Below are positions 26,799-37,046 of a stretch of 64,000 bases of DNA, one piece after another. Origin of the DNA: Nocardioides daeguensis. GTDB taxonomy: Bacteria; Actinomycetota; Actinomycetes; Propionibacteriales; Nocardioidaceae. The stretch lies in the NCBI RefSeq assembly GCF_019192965.1, contig NZ_JAHTKU010000024.1, forward strand, positions 1 to 64,000, given 5' to 3'. Below the pieces are notes generated by a model. It was not told the DNA's origin and did not search any database. It was given only the letters and a program-made list of their open reading frames with translations. The position numbers and the translations under genes are program-made. Each line of letters opens with the position of its first letter. The first letter of the stretch is position 1.

Positions 26799-27235
26799 TC
26801 ACCCACCTCCTGGTAGCGGCCGAGGGGGACCGTCTCGCGGGCGTCGAGCGCGAAGCGGGGTCGGCCGAGGCCGAACAGGTCGGGCAGCAACGGCAGCTCG
26901 ACGCTGGAGCCGACGCGGACGGCGATGACGGAGGTTCCGGTGTGGCAGTTCCTCGGGTACGGCGTGCAGGTGACCGTGACGTCGACCGGGACGCCGGTCA
27001 GGCCCTGGTCCGCGAGGGCCTGCCGGGCGACGGCGCGGGCCCGCTGCTCGCCCACGACGTCGTTGGGCGCCAGCGCATAGGCACGCGCGGCGGCCCGGGC
27101 GGCACCGCTGACCCCGAAGGAGCCGCGCTGCACCTCGAAGACCGACAAGACGACCCACAGCAGCGGCAGCAGGAGCAGCAGGCCGAGCCAGACCATCTCG
27201 ACCAGCCCGCTCCCCCGCTCGTCCGGCGCCCTCAC
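26795..27235 (-). CDS. TadE/F-like pilus-assembly protein
   Basis: 146-aa protein with the motif ERGSGLVEMVWLGLLLLLPL at the N-terminus followed by a hydrophobic stretch to about residue 31, then an outside domain with one CTPYPRNC cysteine pair. The acidic Glu after the short leader recalls TadE-type pseudopilins. It overlaps both neighbours by 4 bp, implying coupled translation in the Tad operon. Confidence 0.78.
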   Translation of the reverse strand: MRAPDERGSGLVEMVWLGLLLLLPLLWVVLSVFEVQRGSFGVSGAARAAARAYALAPNDVVGEQRARAVARQALADQGLTGVPVDVTVTCTPYPRNCHTGTSVIAVRVGSSVELPLLPDLFGLGRPRFALDARETVPLGRYQEVGE

Positions 27236-27660
27236 CGAGGGTCCTCCTCGACGGCGCGTCCGGTGACGGTCATCGCCACGGCCGGCCCGGCGATGCCGAG
27301 GGCAGGAACCTCGGCGCGCACCACGATCTCGACGCCCGGGGCGCCGCCGACCAGGACCTGGTGGACCTCGACGTCCTCGGCGTAGCGCCCCGCCAGCGCA
27401 TCGGCGATCTGCGCCCGGGTGCGTGCGACGCCGTCCCCGGGGCCACGGTCGGCGGTCGCCGCCAGCCGCGCACCCTCGGACGCCGCCGCGGCGAGCGTCG
27501 CCCGGACGTGGAGCACCAGCGCGACCTGCAGCAGCCCGAGCACCAGCGGCACCAGGACGAGGGTGACGAGGGTGAAGTCGACCAGTGCGGAGCCGCGCTC
27601 CGCGTGCTCCGCATGTCCGGTGTGCTCGGCCGGCTCGGCCGGTCGACGGCGGCGGCTCAC
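27232..27660 (-). CDS. TadE-like pilus-assembly protein
   Basis: 142-aa protein starting at GTG 27660 (VSRRRRPAEPAEH). The TadE-like segment AERGSALVDFTLVTLVLVPL runs into a membrane helix near residues 30-50, followed by an Ala-rich region (ASEGARLAATADRGP) characteristic of TadE proteins. The start overlaps the stop of the 49-aa gene by 3 bp (GTGA), which supports this GTG over the longer frame beginning at 27720. Confidence 0.8.
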   Translation of the reverse strand: MSRRRRPAEPAEHTGHAEHAERGSALVDFTLVTLVLVPLVLGLLQVALVLHVRATLAAAASEGARLAATADRGPGDGVARTRAQIADALAGRYAEDVEVHQVLVGGAPGVEIVVRAEVPALGIAGPAVAMTVTGRAVEEDPR

Positions 27661-27806
27661 CGCACGGAGTTGAGCGCCGACTGCAAGATGCCGACCAGCT
27701 GGGGCTGGGCGACGCCCCACAGGGCCACGCCGATCGAGATCGTCATGATCGTGATCAGCACCCAGCCGGGGACATCGCCCCGCTCGTCGTGATGTCGCTT
27801 GTGCAC
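27657..27806 (-). CDS. 49-aa single-helix Tad-locus protein (possible Flp-like pilin)
   Basis: Short gene beginning GTG with AAGGAA 8 nt upstream. The product has a charged start (HKRHHDERGDVPGW), one hydrophobic helix (VLITIMTISIGVALWGVA, about residues 16-33) and a short tail LQSALNSVR. It occupies the position of the Flp pilin in Tad loci, between tadC and tadE. It lacks the usual Glu-Tyr processing pair (TTAEYA-like) of Flp or of the mycobacterial DUF4244 protein, so whether it is processed pilin or an accessory protein is unclear. It overlaps the next gene by 3 bp. Confidence 0.75.
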   Translation of the reverse strand: MHKRHHDERGDVPGWVLITIMTISIGVALWGVAQPQLVGILQSALNSVR

Positions 27807-27846
27807 CGTGGTTCCTTCCCGAGACGGACTGGCTTCGGTCGTGGTT

Positions 27847-28773
27847 TCAATAGCTGAGGGACAGCCCGACCAGGCCGGGCCAGAACGCGAAGAGCACCGT
27901 GGTGGGCAGCACCAGGAACACGACCGGCACCATCATCGCGATCTCCTTGCGTGACGCCTGCTCGATCAGCTCGCGGCGCCCGGCCTCCCGGACGTCGGCA
28001 GCCTGGGCGTGGAGGACGTCGGCGAGCGGGGTGCCGCGCTCGATCGCGACGGCGACGCCGTGGGCGAACCGGGCCACGACGGACAGGCCGGTAGTCGCGG
28101 CGAGCCGGTCGAAGGCGTCGGCGACGGGCTCGCCGGTGCGGATCCGGGCGAGCAGGTCGCCGAGCTCGTGCGAGAGCTCCCCGCCGCTGCGCCGCACGAC
28201 CCGGTCGAGCGCACCGACGGGCGACTCGCCCGCGGCGACGCTGAGGGCGAGCAGCTCGGCCACCGTCGGGAACTCGGCCAGCATCGCGGCCTCGCGCCGG
28301 CGGACCTGGGCGCTGAGCCGGTTGTCGCGCAGCAGCACGCCGCACACGAAGGCACCCAAGCAGGCCAGCAGCAGCGGCAGCGGGTTGGTGGGACGCGACC
28401 ACGTCCGCAGCAGCGCGCCGGCGGCCGCGACCGCGAACCCGACCAGCCCCCACTGCACCTGCTGGACCCGGAACTCGTGCAGCGTGCGGGTCGAGCCGGC
28501 CCGGGCCAGCCGACGGCGCACGGAGGGGGCGCCGCCCAGCACCCGCTCGACCCCGTCGGCAGCGCGACGCAGCGCCGGACCGAGCACGACCGCGGCCGTG
28601 GTGCGCGCGCCGGCCGGGGCCGTCGTACGGCGGGCGGGGGTGAGGTCGCGGACGTAGGGCAGCACCCGGTCCTCGAGGCGCGGCCGGCGGATCGCGACCG
28701 CACGGGAGGCGACGAGGACGAGGCCGAGGGCGACGGCGAGGCCGAGGAGCGCGCCGGTGATCGCCGGGCTCAT
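27847..28773 (-). CDS. tadC: Tad secretion inner-membrane protein TadC (T2SS GspF family)
   Basis: 308-aa membrane protein starting MSPAITGALLGLAVALGLVL. Hydrophobic segments lie near 4-22, in two central stretches (LVGFAVAAAGALL and LPLLLACLGAFVCGVLL) and at the C-terminus (MMVPVVFLVLPTTVLFAFWP). They flank a GspF cytosolic domain with EFPTVAELLALSVAAGESP. It forms the pilus assembly platform with TadB. The ATG overlaps the tadB stop by 4 bp. The longer frame back to 28935 reads through tadB and is not used. Confidence 0.88.
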   Translation of the reverse strand: MSPAITGALLGLAVALGLVLVASRAVAIRRPRLEDRVLPYVRDLTPARRTTAPAGARTTAAVVLGPALRRAADGVERVLGGAPSVRRRLARAGSTRTLHEFRVQQVQWGLVGFAVAAAGALLRTWSRPTNPLPLLLACLGAFVCGVLLRDNRLSAQVRRREAAMLAEFPTVAELLALSVAAGESPVGALDRVVRRSGGELSHELGDLLARIRTGEPVADAFDRLAATTGLSVVARFAHGVAVAIERGTPLADVLHAQAADVREAGRRELIEQASRKEIAMMVPVVFLVLPTTVLFAFWPGLVGLSLSY

Positions 28774-29621
28774 CGCAGGATCCGCCGTTCGGCGGGCAGC
28801 CGGCCCAGGCGCATCATCAGCCGGTAGGCGACGACGCAGGTGCCGGCGCCGACGGCGAGGACCACCGCGCCGGCCGCGGACTGGTAGCGCTCGATCACCG
28901 ACGGCTGGGTCGACATCACCAGGAGCACCACCCACGGAGCCGCGACCGCGACGCGGGCTCCGTTGACCGCCCAGGACTGGCGGGCCTCGAGCTCGGCGCG
29001 GGTGCGCAGGTCGTCGCGCAGGTAGCCGGACAGGTTGCGCAGCAGCCGGCCGAGCTCGCCGCCGCCGACCTCACGGGCGATCCGCAGGCCCTCGACCACG
29101 CGATCGCCGACCGGGTCGGCGAGCCGGTCCTTGAGCCGGTCGAGGCAGTCGCCGAACCGGCCCGAGACCTGGTAGTCGAGCGCGAACGCGTCGAAGGCGG
29201 GGCGCAGCGCGTCGGGACCGCGGACGGCGAGCGCCGCGACCGCGTCGGGCAGCGACATCCCCGCCCGGACCGCGGAGGCGAGGTCGTCGACCGCCTCCGG
29301 CCACACCTGGGCGAACTCGCGGCGCCGCCGTCGTACGCGACCGGCGACCACTGCCCACGGCAGGTAGGCCGCTCCCGCGGCGAGGACCACGGCGATCGGC
29401 ACGGTCCGGGTGATGCCGAGGACGACGACGAAGCCCGCGAGCCCGGAGCCGACCGAGAGCAGCGCGAGCGAGCGCGGCGCGACCTCGCGCAACCCGGCCT
29501 CGGCCAGCATCCGCCGCGCCCGGCCGTCGGACCGGGTCGGACGCTCCTCGCGCGGCCACCCGACCGCGGCCCACACCAGCAGGCAGCCGAGCCCGAACCC
29601 CAGCCCGACCAGCGCACCCAC
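28770..29621 (-). CDS. tadB: Tad secretion inner-membrane protein TadB (T2SS GspF family)
   Basis: 283-aa membrane protein with N-terminal helices (residues about 2-20 and 48-85), a central GspF domain (VWPEAVDDLASAVRAGMSLPDAV) and C-terminal helices near 230-270. It pairs with TadC as the platform driven by the TadA ATPase. It starts 3 bp after the tadA stop, so these genes form one operon. Confidence 0.88.
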   Translation of the reverse strand: MGALVGLGFGLGCLLVWAAVGWPREERPTRSDGRARRMLAEAGLREVAPRSLALLSVGSGLAGFVVVLGITRTVPIAVVLAAGAAYLPWAVVAGRVRRRRREFAQVWPEAVDDLASAVRAGMSLPDAVAALAVRGPDALRPAFDAFALDYQVSGRFGDCLDRLKDRLADPVGDRVVEGLRIAREVGGGELGRLLRNLSGYLRDDLRTRAELEARQSWAVNGARVAVAAPWVVLLVMSTQPSVIERYQSAAGAVVLAVGAGTCVVAYRLMMRLGRLPAERRILR

Positions 29622-29624
29622 CGC

Positions 29625-30905
29625 TCAGCCCACCTCTCGGTCCGCCTCGTGCAGCAACCCGACGACGTCGATGCCGAGCCGCTCGAACTGCTCGAGCCGC
29701 GGCGGCAGCCCGATCCCCCGCCGCAGCGCCCCGTCGCGCCAGTCGAAGACCGGCTCGGTCTCGATCACCTCGCCCTCCATCCGGCCCGGGACGGCGACGA
29801 TCTCGGTCACCCGCCGGGCACCGAAGGGATCGAGGGCGACGTGGACGACGAGGTCGACGGACGCCGCGACCGTCGGGACGACGAAGCGCGCCGAGATGTT
29901 CTCCCCCGCCAGCAGCGGCAGCGTGCAGGCCTTGGTGAGCGCCTCGCGAGCGCTGTTGGCATGCAGGGTGCACATGCCGGGCAGCCCGGCGTTGAGCGCG
30001 AGCAGCAGGTCGAGGCACTCCTCGGCGCGCACCTCCCCCACGATCAGCCGGGACGGACGCATGCGCAGCGACTCCTTGACGAGGTCGCGCAGCCGGATCT
30101 CTCCGGTGCCCTCGAGCCCTTCCTGCCGGGTCTGCATCGCCACCCAGTCGGGGTGGGGGAAGCGGATCTCGAAGACCTCCTCGGCCGAGATCACCCGCTC
30201 GCCACCGGGGATCGCGGCCGCGAGGCAGTTGAGCATGGTGGTCTTGCCTGCCTGGGTGCCGCCGGTGACGAGGATGTTGAGCCCGGCTCGGACCGAGGCC
30301 TCGAGGAAGCGGGCGGCGTGCGGCGTCAGGGTGCCCAGCTGGACCAGCTCGTCGAGGCGCGTGGCGCGGACGACGAACTTGCGGATGTTGACGGCCGAGA
30401 AGCCGCGTGAGATGCCCTGCAGCACGACGTGGAGCCGGTGCCCGGCCGGCAGCATCGCGTCGACGAACGGCCGGCTCAGGTCGATCCGCCGGCCCGTGGA
30501 CTTGAGCATCCGCTCCACGAGCTCGGCCACCTGGGCCTCGGTGAGCACCAGGTTGGTCAGCTCGTGGCGTCCCCGGCGCGCGATGAAGACCCGGTCGGGG
30601 CTGTTGATCCAGACCTCCTCGACGGTGGGGTCCTCGAGGAACGGCTGCAGCGGACCGAAGCCCGCCACCCGGGCCACCAGCTCCGCCACCAGCGCGTCGG
30701 GGTCGGCCACCGGCGCCACCACGCCGGTGAGGCTGCGCTCGTCGTGCTCGCGGACCAACGCGGCGGCCAGGCGTCGTACGGACGCCACCTCGCGCTGCGG
30801 GTCGATCCCCTCCCGGCGTACGACGGCCCGCAGGTCCTCGTCGAGACGCGCCACGACCTCGTCCGACGCCGGCGCGACCACGACGGGTGGCTGCAGCAGG
30901 GCCAT
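29625..30905 (-). CDS. tadA: Flp pilus assembly ATPase TadA (CpaF)
   Basis: 426-aa secretion ATPase. The start MALLQPPVVVAP has GGGGAG 6 nt upstream. Residues about 100-180 hold the N-terminal CpaF region (VEEVWINSPDRVFIARRGR). Walker A is GGTQAGKTT rather than the commoner GGTGSGKTT. The Asp-box-like EEVFEIRFPHPDWVAMQTR, Walker B RLIVGEVRAEE and HANSAREAL follow. It powers pilus assembly at the TadB/TadC platform. It is the first gene of a seven-gene leftward operon with no gap larger than 40 bp. Confidence 0.93.
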   Translation of the reverse strand: MALLQPPVVVAPASDEVVARLDEDLRAVVRREGIDPQREVASVRRLAAALVREHDERSLTGVVAPVADPDALVAELVARVAGFGPLQPFLEDPTVEEVWINSPDRVFIARRGRHELTNLVLTEAQVAELVERMLKSTGRRIDLSRPFVDAMLPAGHRLHVVLQGISRGFSAVNIRKFVVRATRLDELVQLGTLTPHAARFLEASVRAGLNILVTGGTQAGKTTMLNCLAAAIPGGERVISAEEVFEIRFPHPDWVAMQTRQEGLEGTGEIRLRDLVKESLRMRPSRLIVGEVRAEECLDLLLALNAGLPGMCTLHANSAREALTKACTLPLLAGENISARFVVPTVAASVDLVVHVALDPFGARRVTEIVAVPGRMEGEVIETEPVFDWRDGALRRGIGLPPRLEQFERLGIDVVGLLHEADREVG

Positions 30906-31001
30906 GGCGACTCCCCGAGATAGGAACTGCTGGGCTGCCAGCACCGTAGGCCAAATCACCGACCCTGACCAGGGCGCCCGCCCGGACCTGGGGACAAACG
31001 A

Positions 31002-31040
31002 CGACCGGGCCCGACACCGTGACGGCGTCGGGCCCGGTCG
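31002..31040 (-). terminator. hairpin terminator of the lamin-tail protein gene
   Basis: A 14-bp perfect stem (CGACCGGGCCCGAC with its complement) around an 11-nt self-complementary loop, 12 bp past the stop at 31052. Confidence 0.8.
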
Positions 31041-31051
31041 CGTCTTGCGGG

Positions 31052-34000
31052 CTAGCCTTTCGCAGCAGCGATGGCGTGGGCGAGCGCGACCTTCTGCTTC
31101 TTGAGCCTGTGCTTGAGCCGCTTCAGCTTCGCGGTCAGCCGCTTGGCCTTGGCCGCCTGCCCGGCCTTCTTGGCCGCCTTCACCTTGGTCTTGAGCGAGG
31201 CGACCTTCTGCTGCGTGGCGGCCACCGTCGCCGCCGCCTTGGTGACGGCGAGCTGGGCGGCCGTCGCGGGCGTGGTCTCCGGGGGCGTCACGACGGGCGG
31301 CGTGACGACGGCGGGCACGGCGAAGGAGGCCGGCAGGTGCCCCTCGCGCAGCGAGTGCCCGTCGGTGTCGCCGTCGTCGGTCCACACGACCTCGACCCGG
31401 CCGGACACCGCGGTGCTGCTGGGACGGATCGCCATGCCCTCGTTGTTCAGGTTGGCCATGCCGGCCGGACGGGCGAGGGAGTGCGTGACGGCGAGGGCGC
31501 CGCCCTGGACGCGCAGCAGGTTGGAGATGCCACCGCAGCTGTCGTCGCACAGAGCCCACAAGCCCTGCCGGTCCGCGTCGAACGCCACGTCCATCGCGAA
31601 CGGCAGGCCGGAGGACTCCACCTTCACCTCGACCGGGGCCGCGCCGGGGGCGAGCGAGAAGAAGTGCAGGTCGCCGGTGGCCTCGACCGCGGTCACGAAC
31701 AGGCCCGGGGTGGGGTGGGTGCCGGCGGCGTACGGCGCGCCGTCGACGGTCCAGCCGGAGGCAACCAGGTAGCTGTCGGGCACGTAGGTGATGCCCTCGA
31801 GGCCGAGGTTGGTGCCGGTGGTGACGAACGCGTTCACGTCCCACTCGTCGGCGGCGGTGAGGTCGGTGGTCGCGGCGGTCACGCCGGAGACGTCGTAGCG
31901 CTCGATCTTGTTGGCCGAGACCGACTTGTTGTCGTTGTCGCGCTCGGAGGTGACGTAGATCGAGCCGTCGGGACCGATGGTCACGCCCTCGGAGTCGACG
32001 GCGCCGGTGCCGGAGGCGAAGTGCAGCTTCTTGCCGCCGGCCCAGCCGTCGACGGCGACGTAGGTGCCGTTGACCTTGCGCATCTTGTGCAGGGTGTTCT
32101 TGTTCTGCACGACCCACAAGATGTCCGGGTCGGTCGGGTCGAAGGCCGCGCCGGAGGCGTCGCCCTCACCGTTGCCGTCGCCGTCGCCGAAGCCGTTGAC
32201 CTCGTCGACCGTCGCGACCTCGGCCGGACCGGGCCAGGCCGTGGTGGAGATGCTCGGGCAGGCGTTGGCCGCACCCCAGGTGGCGTTGGGGGTCTCGACG
32301 TAGGAGATGTCGCCGAACAGGTCGCACCGGCTGTACGACGCGATGCCGTCCTCGAACCAGGTGTGGGCGAGCACGGAGGCCTGGTCGCTGGCGCGGCGCA
32401 CGGTCAGCGAGTCCTGGCTGCCGAGGCCGGTGACCCCGTGGGCGACGTGGAAGGCGCCCGGAGGCAGGGTCGTGGACGCGGGCACGGTGTAGCCGACGGC
32501 GCCGGTGGCGTCGAGCAGCTGCCAGCCGGAGATGTCGACCGCGGAGCCGCCCGTGTTGAGGAGCTCGACGAGGCCGTCGACGTTCGAGATCTCGTTGACC
32601 ACGACCGGGGTGTCGAGGCGGCGCGACCTGGTCGGCGCGGACGGGGTGTTGTCCCGGCCGAAGGTCGAGGCGGTGACCCGCCAGAACTCGTCCGAGCCGT
32701 CCGGGAGGGCGGCGAAGGCCACCGAGTCGGACACGTAGTTGTCGGAGACACCGCCGTCGCCGTCGCCGTACGCCTGCTCGTCGACGAGCTGGCGGGTGGC
32801 CGGGTCGGCGCCGGGGCCGTAGACCTTGACCGCGTCACCCTCGCCGGACAGACCCTTCTTCGAGGTGAGGACGACGTAGCCGCCCGCCGGGATGCTCCAG
32901 CCGGAGGCGGGCACCAGGGCGGAGCCGTTCCAGACCTTGAGGTCCGCCAGGCTCAGCGGTACGGCGGCCGCCGCGGTGCCGCTGTCGACCTGGTACCAGC
33001 CCTCGATGCTGACCGGTTCGGCGCCGGTGTTCTTCAGCTCGACCGCGTCCCCGAGACCCGGGTTGCCGGGGTCGGCGGCGTTGAGCGAGGAGATCTCGTT
33101 GATCTCGACGTCGGCCCAGTGCGGGTCGAGGGGCGGCACCTGTCCCCCGCCCCCGGGGAAGGCGTTGGCCGCGCCGGGGGTCGGGGTGGCGCCGTTCTTC
33201 CACAGGCCGGTTCCGGGGTGCAGGCGCGACCAGGTGTGCGCGTGCTCGTCAGGCAGCAGGCCCTTGAACGTCGTGGAGACCAGGGTGCCGTCGGGCTTGT
33301 GCAGGAAGACCCAGTCGGTCTTGCTGAGGCCGAAGCCGGACTTCGTGCCGTTGCTCGCCGGCAGGTAGCTGAAGCCGGCGGGGATCTCGGTGTCCATCAG
33401 CTCGGTCTCGACGGCCAGGTAGCCCCCGGCCGCGAGCGTGGCCGAGGCGCCCCCGAGGGTGACCCGGTCGGCTGCGGTCGGCGTACCGGCACCGTCGGTG
33501 AGGTACCAGCCGGTGAGGTCGACCGGGCTCGCGGCGCCGTTGTAGATCTCGACGTAGTCGTGCAGGCCCTCGGCGCTGGTGCTCGCGCCGTCGGTGAGCA
33601 CCTCGTTGAGCGTCACCTGCGCCTCGGCGGTCGAGGTCAGCGTGTTCGGGCCGCCCGGCGTCGGGGCGCTCGAGGCGGCGAAGCTCCCGCTGCCGTCCGG
33701 CAGCCGCGCGAAGCTGGGCGTGACGTGGCTGGCCCACGCGTAGGTGTCGATCACCGTGGCGCCGTCGGGCGAGAGAAGGGTGGCCTCGTCGGCGCTGCCC
33801 AGACCGAAGGGCTTCGGCGTCGCGCCGGGACCGCCGTCGACGTAGTAGACGGCATACCCCTGGGGGGCGATCTTGCCGTCGAGGACCACGTCGTCCAGGT
33901 CGAGGGCCTTGTTGTCCTTGAGGTGGTAGCCGGTCAGGTCGACGGCGGTCGTGCTCGTGTTGTGGAGCTCGATGAAGTCGCCGCCGGCGAACCCGGTGGA

Positions 34001-34144
34001 GCTGACCTCGTTGATCACGACGCTCCCGAGCGCGCCGGACGGATCCGCGGCGCTCGCGGGGGCGGCGACGGCGAACAGGGACAGGCCGGAGAGGCCGACA
34101 GCGCCGACAGCCGCGGCTGCGACGGCGCGAGAGGGGGTTGTCAC
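31052..34144 (-). CDS. secreted protein with lamin-tail domains, phytase-esterase-like domain and basic coil
   Basis: 1030-aa exported protein starting at GTG 34144 (VTTPSRAVAAAAVG); an in-frame TTG at 34189 is less likely. The signal peptide ends near ASAAD. Four lamin-tail (LTD) domains follow, each beginning VxNEVS or INEISS and containing FIELHNT-, YVEIYNG- or VELKNTG-type strands. Residues about 630-930 resemble the esterase-like domain of phytase family (DPDILWVVQNKN, EGVTIGPDGSIYVTSERDND, EGMAIRP). A linker rich in Pro and Thr leads to a Lys/Ala coiled coil of about 70 aa at the C-terminus. Such proteins are extracellular and often linked to nucleic-acid or phosphate use; activity here is unproven. 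Confidence 0.82.
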   Translation of the reverse strand: MTTPSRAVAAAAVGAVGLSGLSLFAVAAPASAADPSGALGSVVINEVSSTGFAGGDFIELHNTSTTAVDLTGYHLKDNKALDLDDVVLDGKIAPQGYAVYYVDGGPGATPKPFGLGSADEATLLSPDGATVIDTYAWASHVTPSFARLPDGSGSFAASSAPTPGGPNTLTSTAEAQVTLNEVLTDGASTSAEGLHDYVEIYNGAASPVDLTGWYLTDGAGTPTAADRVTLGGASATLAAGGYLAVETELMDTEIPAGFSYLPASNGTKSGFGLSKTDWVFLHKPDGTLVSTTFKGLLPDEHAHTWSRLHPGTGLWKNGATPTPGAANAFPGGGGQVPPLDPHWADVEINEISSLNAADPGNPGLGDAVELKNTGAEPVSIEGWYQVDSGTAAAAVPLSLADLKVWNGSALVPASGWSIPAGGYVVLTSKKGLSGEGDAVKVYGPGADPATRQLVDEQAYGDGDGGVSDNYVSDSVAFAALPDGSDEFWRVTASTFGRDNTPSAPTRSRRLDTPVVVNEISNVDGLVELLNTGGSAVDISGWQLLDATGAVGYTVPASTTLPPGAFHVAHGVTGLGSQDSLTVRRASDQASVLAHTWFEDGIASYSRCDLFGDISYVETPNATWGAANACPSISTTAWPGPAEVATVDEVNGFGDGDGNGEGDASGAAFDPTDPDILWVVQNKNTLHKMRKVNGTYVAVDGWAGGKKLHFASGTGAVDSEGVTIGPDGSIYVTSERDNDNKSVSANKIERYDVSGVTAATTDLTAADEWDVNAFVTTGTNLGLEGITYVPDSYLVASGWTVDGAPYAAGTHPTPGLFVTAVEATGDLHFFSLAPGAAPVEVKVESSGLPFAMDVAFDADRQGLWALCDDSCGGISNLLRVQGGALAVTHSLARPAGMANLNNEGMAIRPSSTAVSGRVEVVWTDDGDTDGHSLREGHLPASFAVPAVVTPPVVTPPETTPATAAQLAVTKAAATVAATQQKVASLKTKVKAAKKAGQAAKAKRLTAKLKRLKHRLKKQKVALAHAIAAAKG

Positions 34145-34200
34145 GGCAGGTGCGTCCTCGGGTGAAGGGAGATGGACCGACAGGACCAAACTCCCGGGAC

Positions 34201-34236
34201 CCGGCGAACAGCCGGTGAATCCCGCCCGACGCGGGA
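34201..34236 (-). terminator. paired short hairpins after tspO
   Basis: CCGGC-gaaca-GCCGG (34201-34215) and TCCCGC-ccgac-GCGGGA (34220-34236) lie in the 127-bp gap between tspO and the next leftward gene. They could end tspO transcription. Confidence 0.35.
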
Positions 34237-34271
34237 CCGACGGCTGGACGGCGCGCGACCCGACCGCCCCC

Positions 34272-34757
34272 TCAGTCGAGCGCGAGGATCCCCGCGTTGA
34301 GGGCCGTGGCGAAGGCGACCCAGGCCAGGTACGGCGCCAGCAGCCACGCGGCCGCCCGTGACGAGCGCGCGAAGACGACCATCGTCACGACGATGGCGCC
34401 GAGGAGGGCGACGATGTCGACCAGCGCCCAGCCGTAGCGGTCGGCGGCGAAGAACAACGGCGTCCAGGCCAGGTTGAGCAGCAGCTGCACACCCCAGGCG
34501 ACCAGGCCGGAGCGACCGGCGCCCACGCGCCACGCGAGCCAGCCGGCGACGGCGATCAGGACGTAGAGGACCGTCCAGACCGGACCGAACACCCACGACG
34601 GGGGCGCGTACGGCGGCAGGTCGAGCGCGCGGTAGGTCTGCGCGGAGCCGCTGGCCGCCAGCGCGCCGAGGACGGCGACGAGCGCCACCGCGGCCGCGAA
34701 GGGCACGAGAGCGAGCCCTGCGCGAGCCGGGGGCGGCGTCGTCGCGGAGGTCGTCAT
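34272..34757 (-). CDS. tspO: TspO/MBR family membrane protein
   Basis: 161-aa protein with five predicted membrane helices. Family signatures include LPPYAPPSWVFGPVWTVLYV near residues 47-66, the Trp-rich LNLAWTPLFF near residue 98 and the final YLAWVAFATALNAGIL. TspO homologues bind porphyrins and are linked to tetrapyrrole or stress control. Length matches bacterial TspO. It stands alone between the acyl-CoA dehydrogenase gene and the lamin-tail gene. Confidence 0.92.
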   Translation of the reverse strand: MTTSATTPPPARAGLALVPFAAAVALVAVLGALAASGSAQTYRALDLPPYAPPSWVFGPVWTVLYVLIAVAGWLAWRVGAGRSGLVAWGVQLLLNLAWTPLFFAADRYGWALVDIVALLGAIVVTMVVFARSSRAAAWLLAPYLAWVAFATALNAGILALD

Positions 34758-34782
34758 GACCTCCAGTCTGCGTCGGCGGTGG

Positions 34783-36026
<1,244 letters not shown>

Positions 36027-36027
<1 letters not shown>

Positions 36028-37046
36028 CAGTTCTCCTTCATTGCGGTGAGGCCGGCGTCGAGCAGCGGGTGGATCGCGGCGCCGATGTCGTCGAACCCCT
36101 CGCCGACGGTCTGTCCGGCGAGGAAGCGGTAGTGGATGCCTTCGAGGATGGCAGCGAGCTTGAAGGCGGCCAGGCCGAGGTACCAGCCGAAGCCGGACAG
36201 GTCGCGCCCGCTGGCGGCGGCGTACCGCGCGACGATCTCCTCCTCGGACAGGAAGCCCGGCGCGGTCGAGGCGTCGGCGACCGCCTCGCCGATCGTCTCG
36301 GCCAGCCGGTGGTAGGTCAGCATCAGGGCCAGGTCGGTGAGCGGGTCGCCGAGGGTCGCCATCTCCCAGTCGAGGACGGCGGTCGCGCGGTCCGTCCCGT
36401 CCGCGGTGTCGACCAGCACGTTGTCGAGCCGGAAGTCGCCGTGCACGATCCCGGTCGCCGACTCGGCGGGGACCGTGGCGGCCAGCTGGCGGTGCAGCTC
36501 GTCGGCGGCGGGCAGGTCGCGGGTGCGGGAGGCGTCGAGCTGCTTCTTCCAGCGCGCGACCTGGCGGCCCAGGAAGCCCTGGGGACGGCCGAAGTCACCG
36601 AGCCCGACGGCCTCCGGCACGACCTCGTGCAGCGCGGCGAGGATGTCGACGAGCTGCTCGGAGATGGCACGGGTCCGCTCGGCTCCGAGCGGGGCGAGCG
36701 CGGCGGCCCGGCGGTACGGCGTACCGGCGCACCGCTCCATCACGTAGAACTCCGCGCCGATCACCGCGGGGTCGAAGCAGAAGGCGTAGGTGCGCGGGAC
36801 GGGGACGGCGGTGTCCCGGAGCGCGGAGATGACCCGGTGCTCGCGGCCCATGTCGTGGGCGGTGGCGAGGACGTGGCCGAGCGGGGGGCGCCGCACGATC
36901 CACGCGGAGGTCCCGTCGGAGACGGCGAAGGTCAGGTTCGACTTGCCCCCGGCGATCAGCTCGGCGCTCAGCGCCGTGCCGGCACCGGGGACGGCGGTGG
37001 CGAGCCACGCCCCCAGCGCGTCGAGGTCGAGGCCGGGCGGGTTCAC
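36027..37046 (-). CDS. APH-family phosphotransferase (ACAD10/11-type kinase)
   Basis: 339-aa kinase-like protein. It shows an ATP-site strand SNLTFAVSDGTSAWIVRRPP, the HRVISAL segment, catalytic VHGDFRLDNVLVD near residue 200 and the metal-binding AVLDWEMATLGDPLTDLA near residue 222. It belongs to the aminoglycoside-phosphotransferase fold, but the acyl-CoA dehydrogenase neighbour points to acyl-chain hydroxyl phosphorylation rather than antibiotic resistance. It overlaps the SDR gene by 4 bp and touches the dehydrogenase gene, forming a three-gene operon. Confidence 0.86.
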
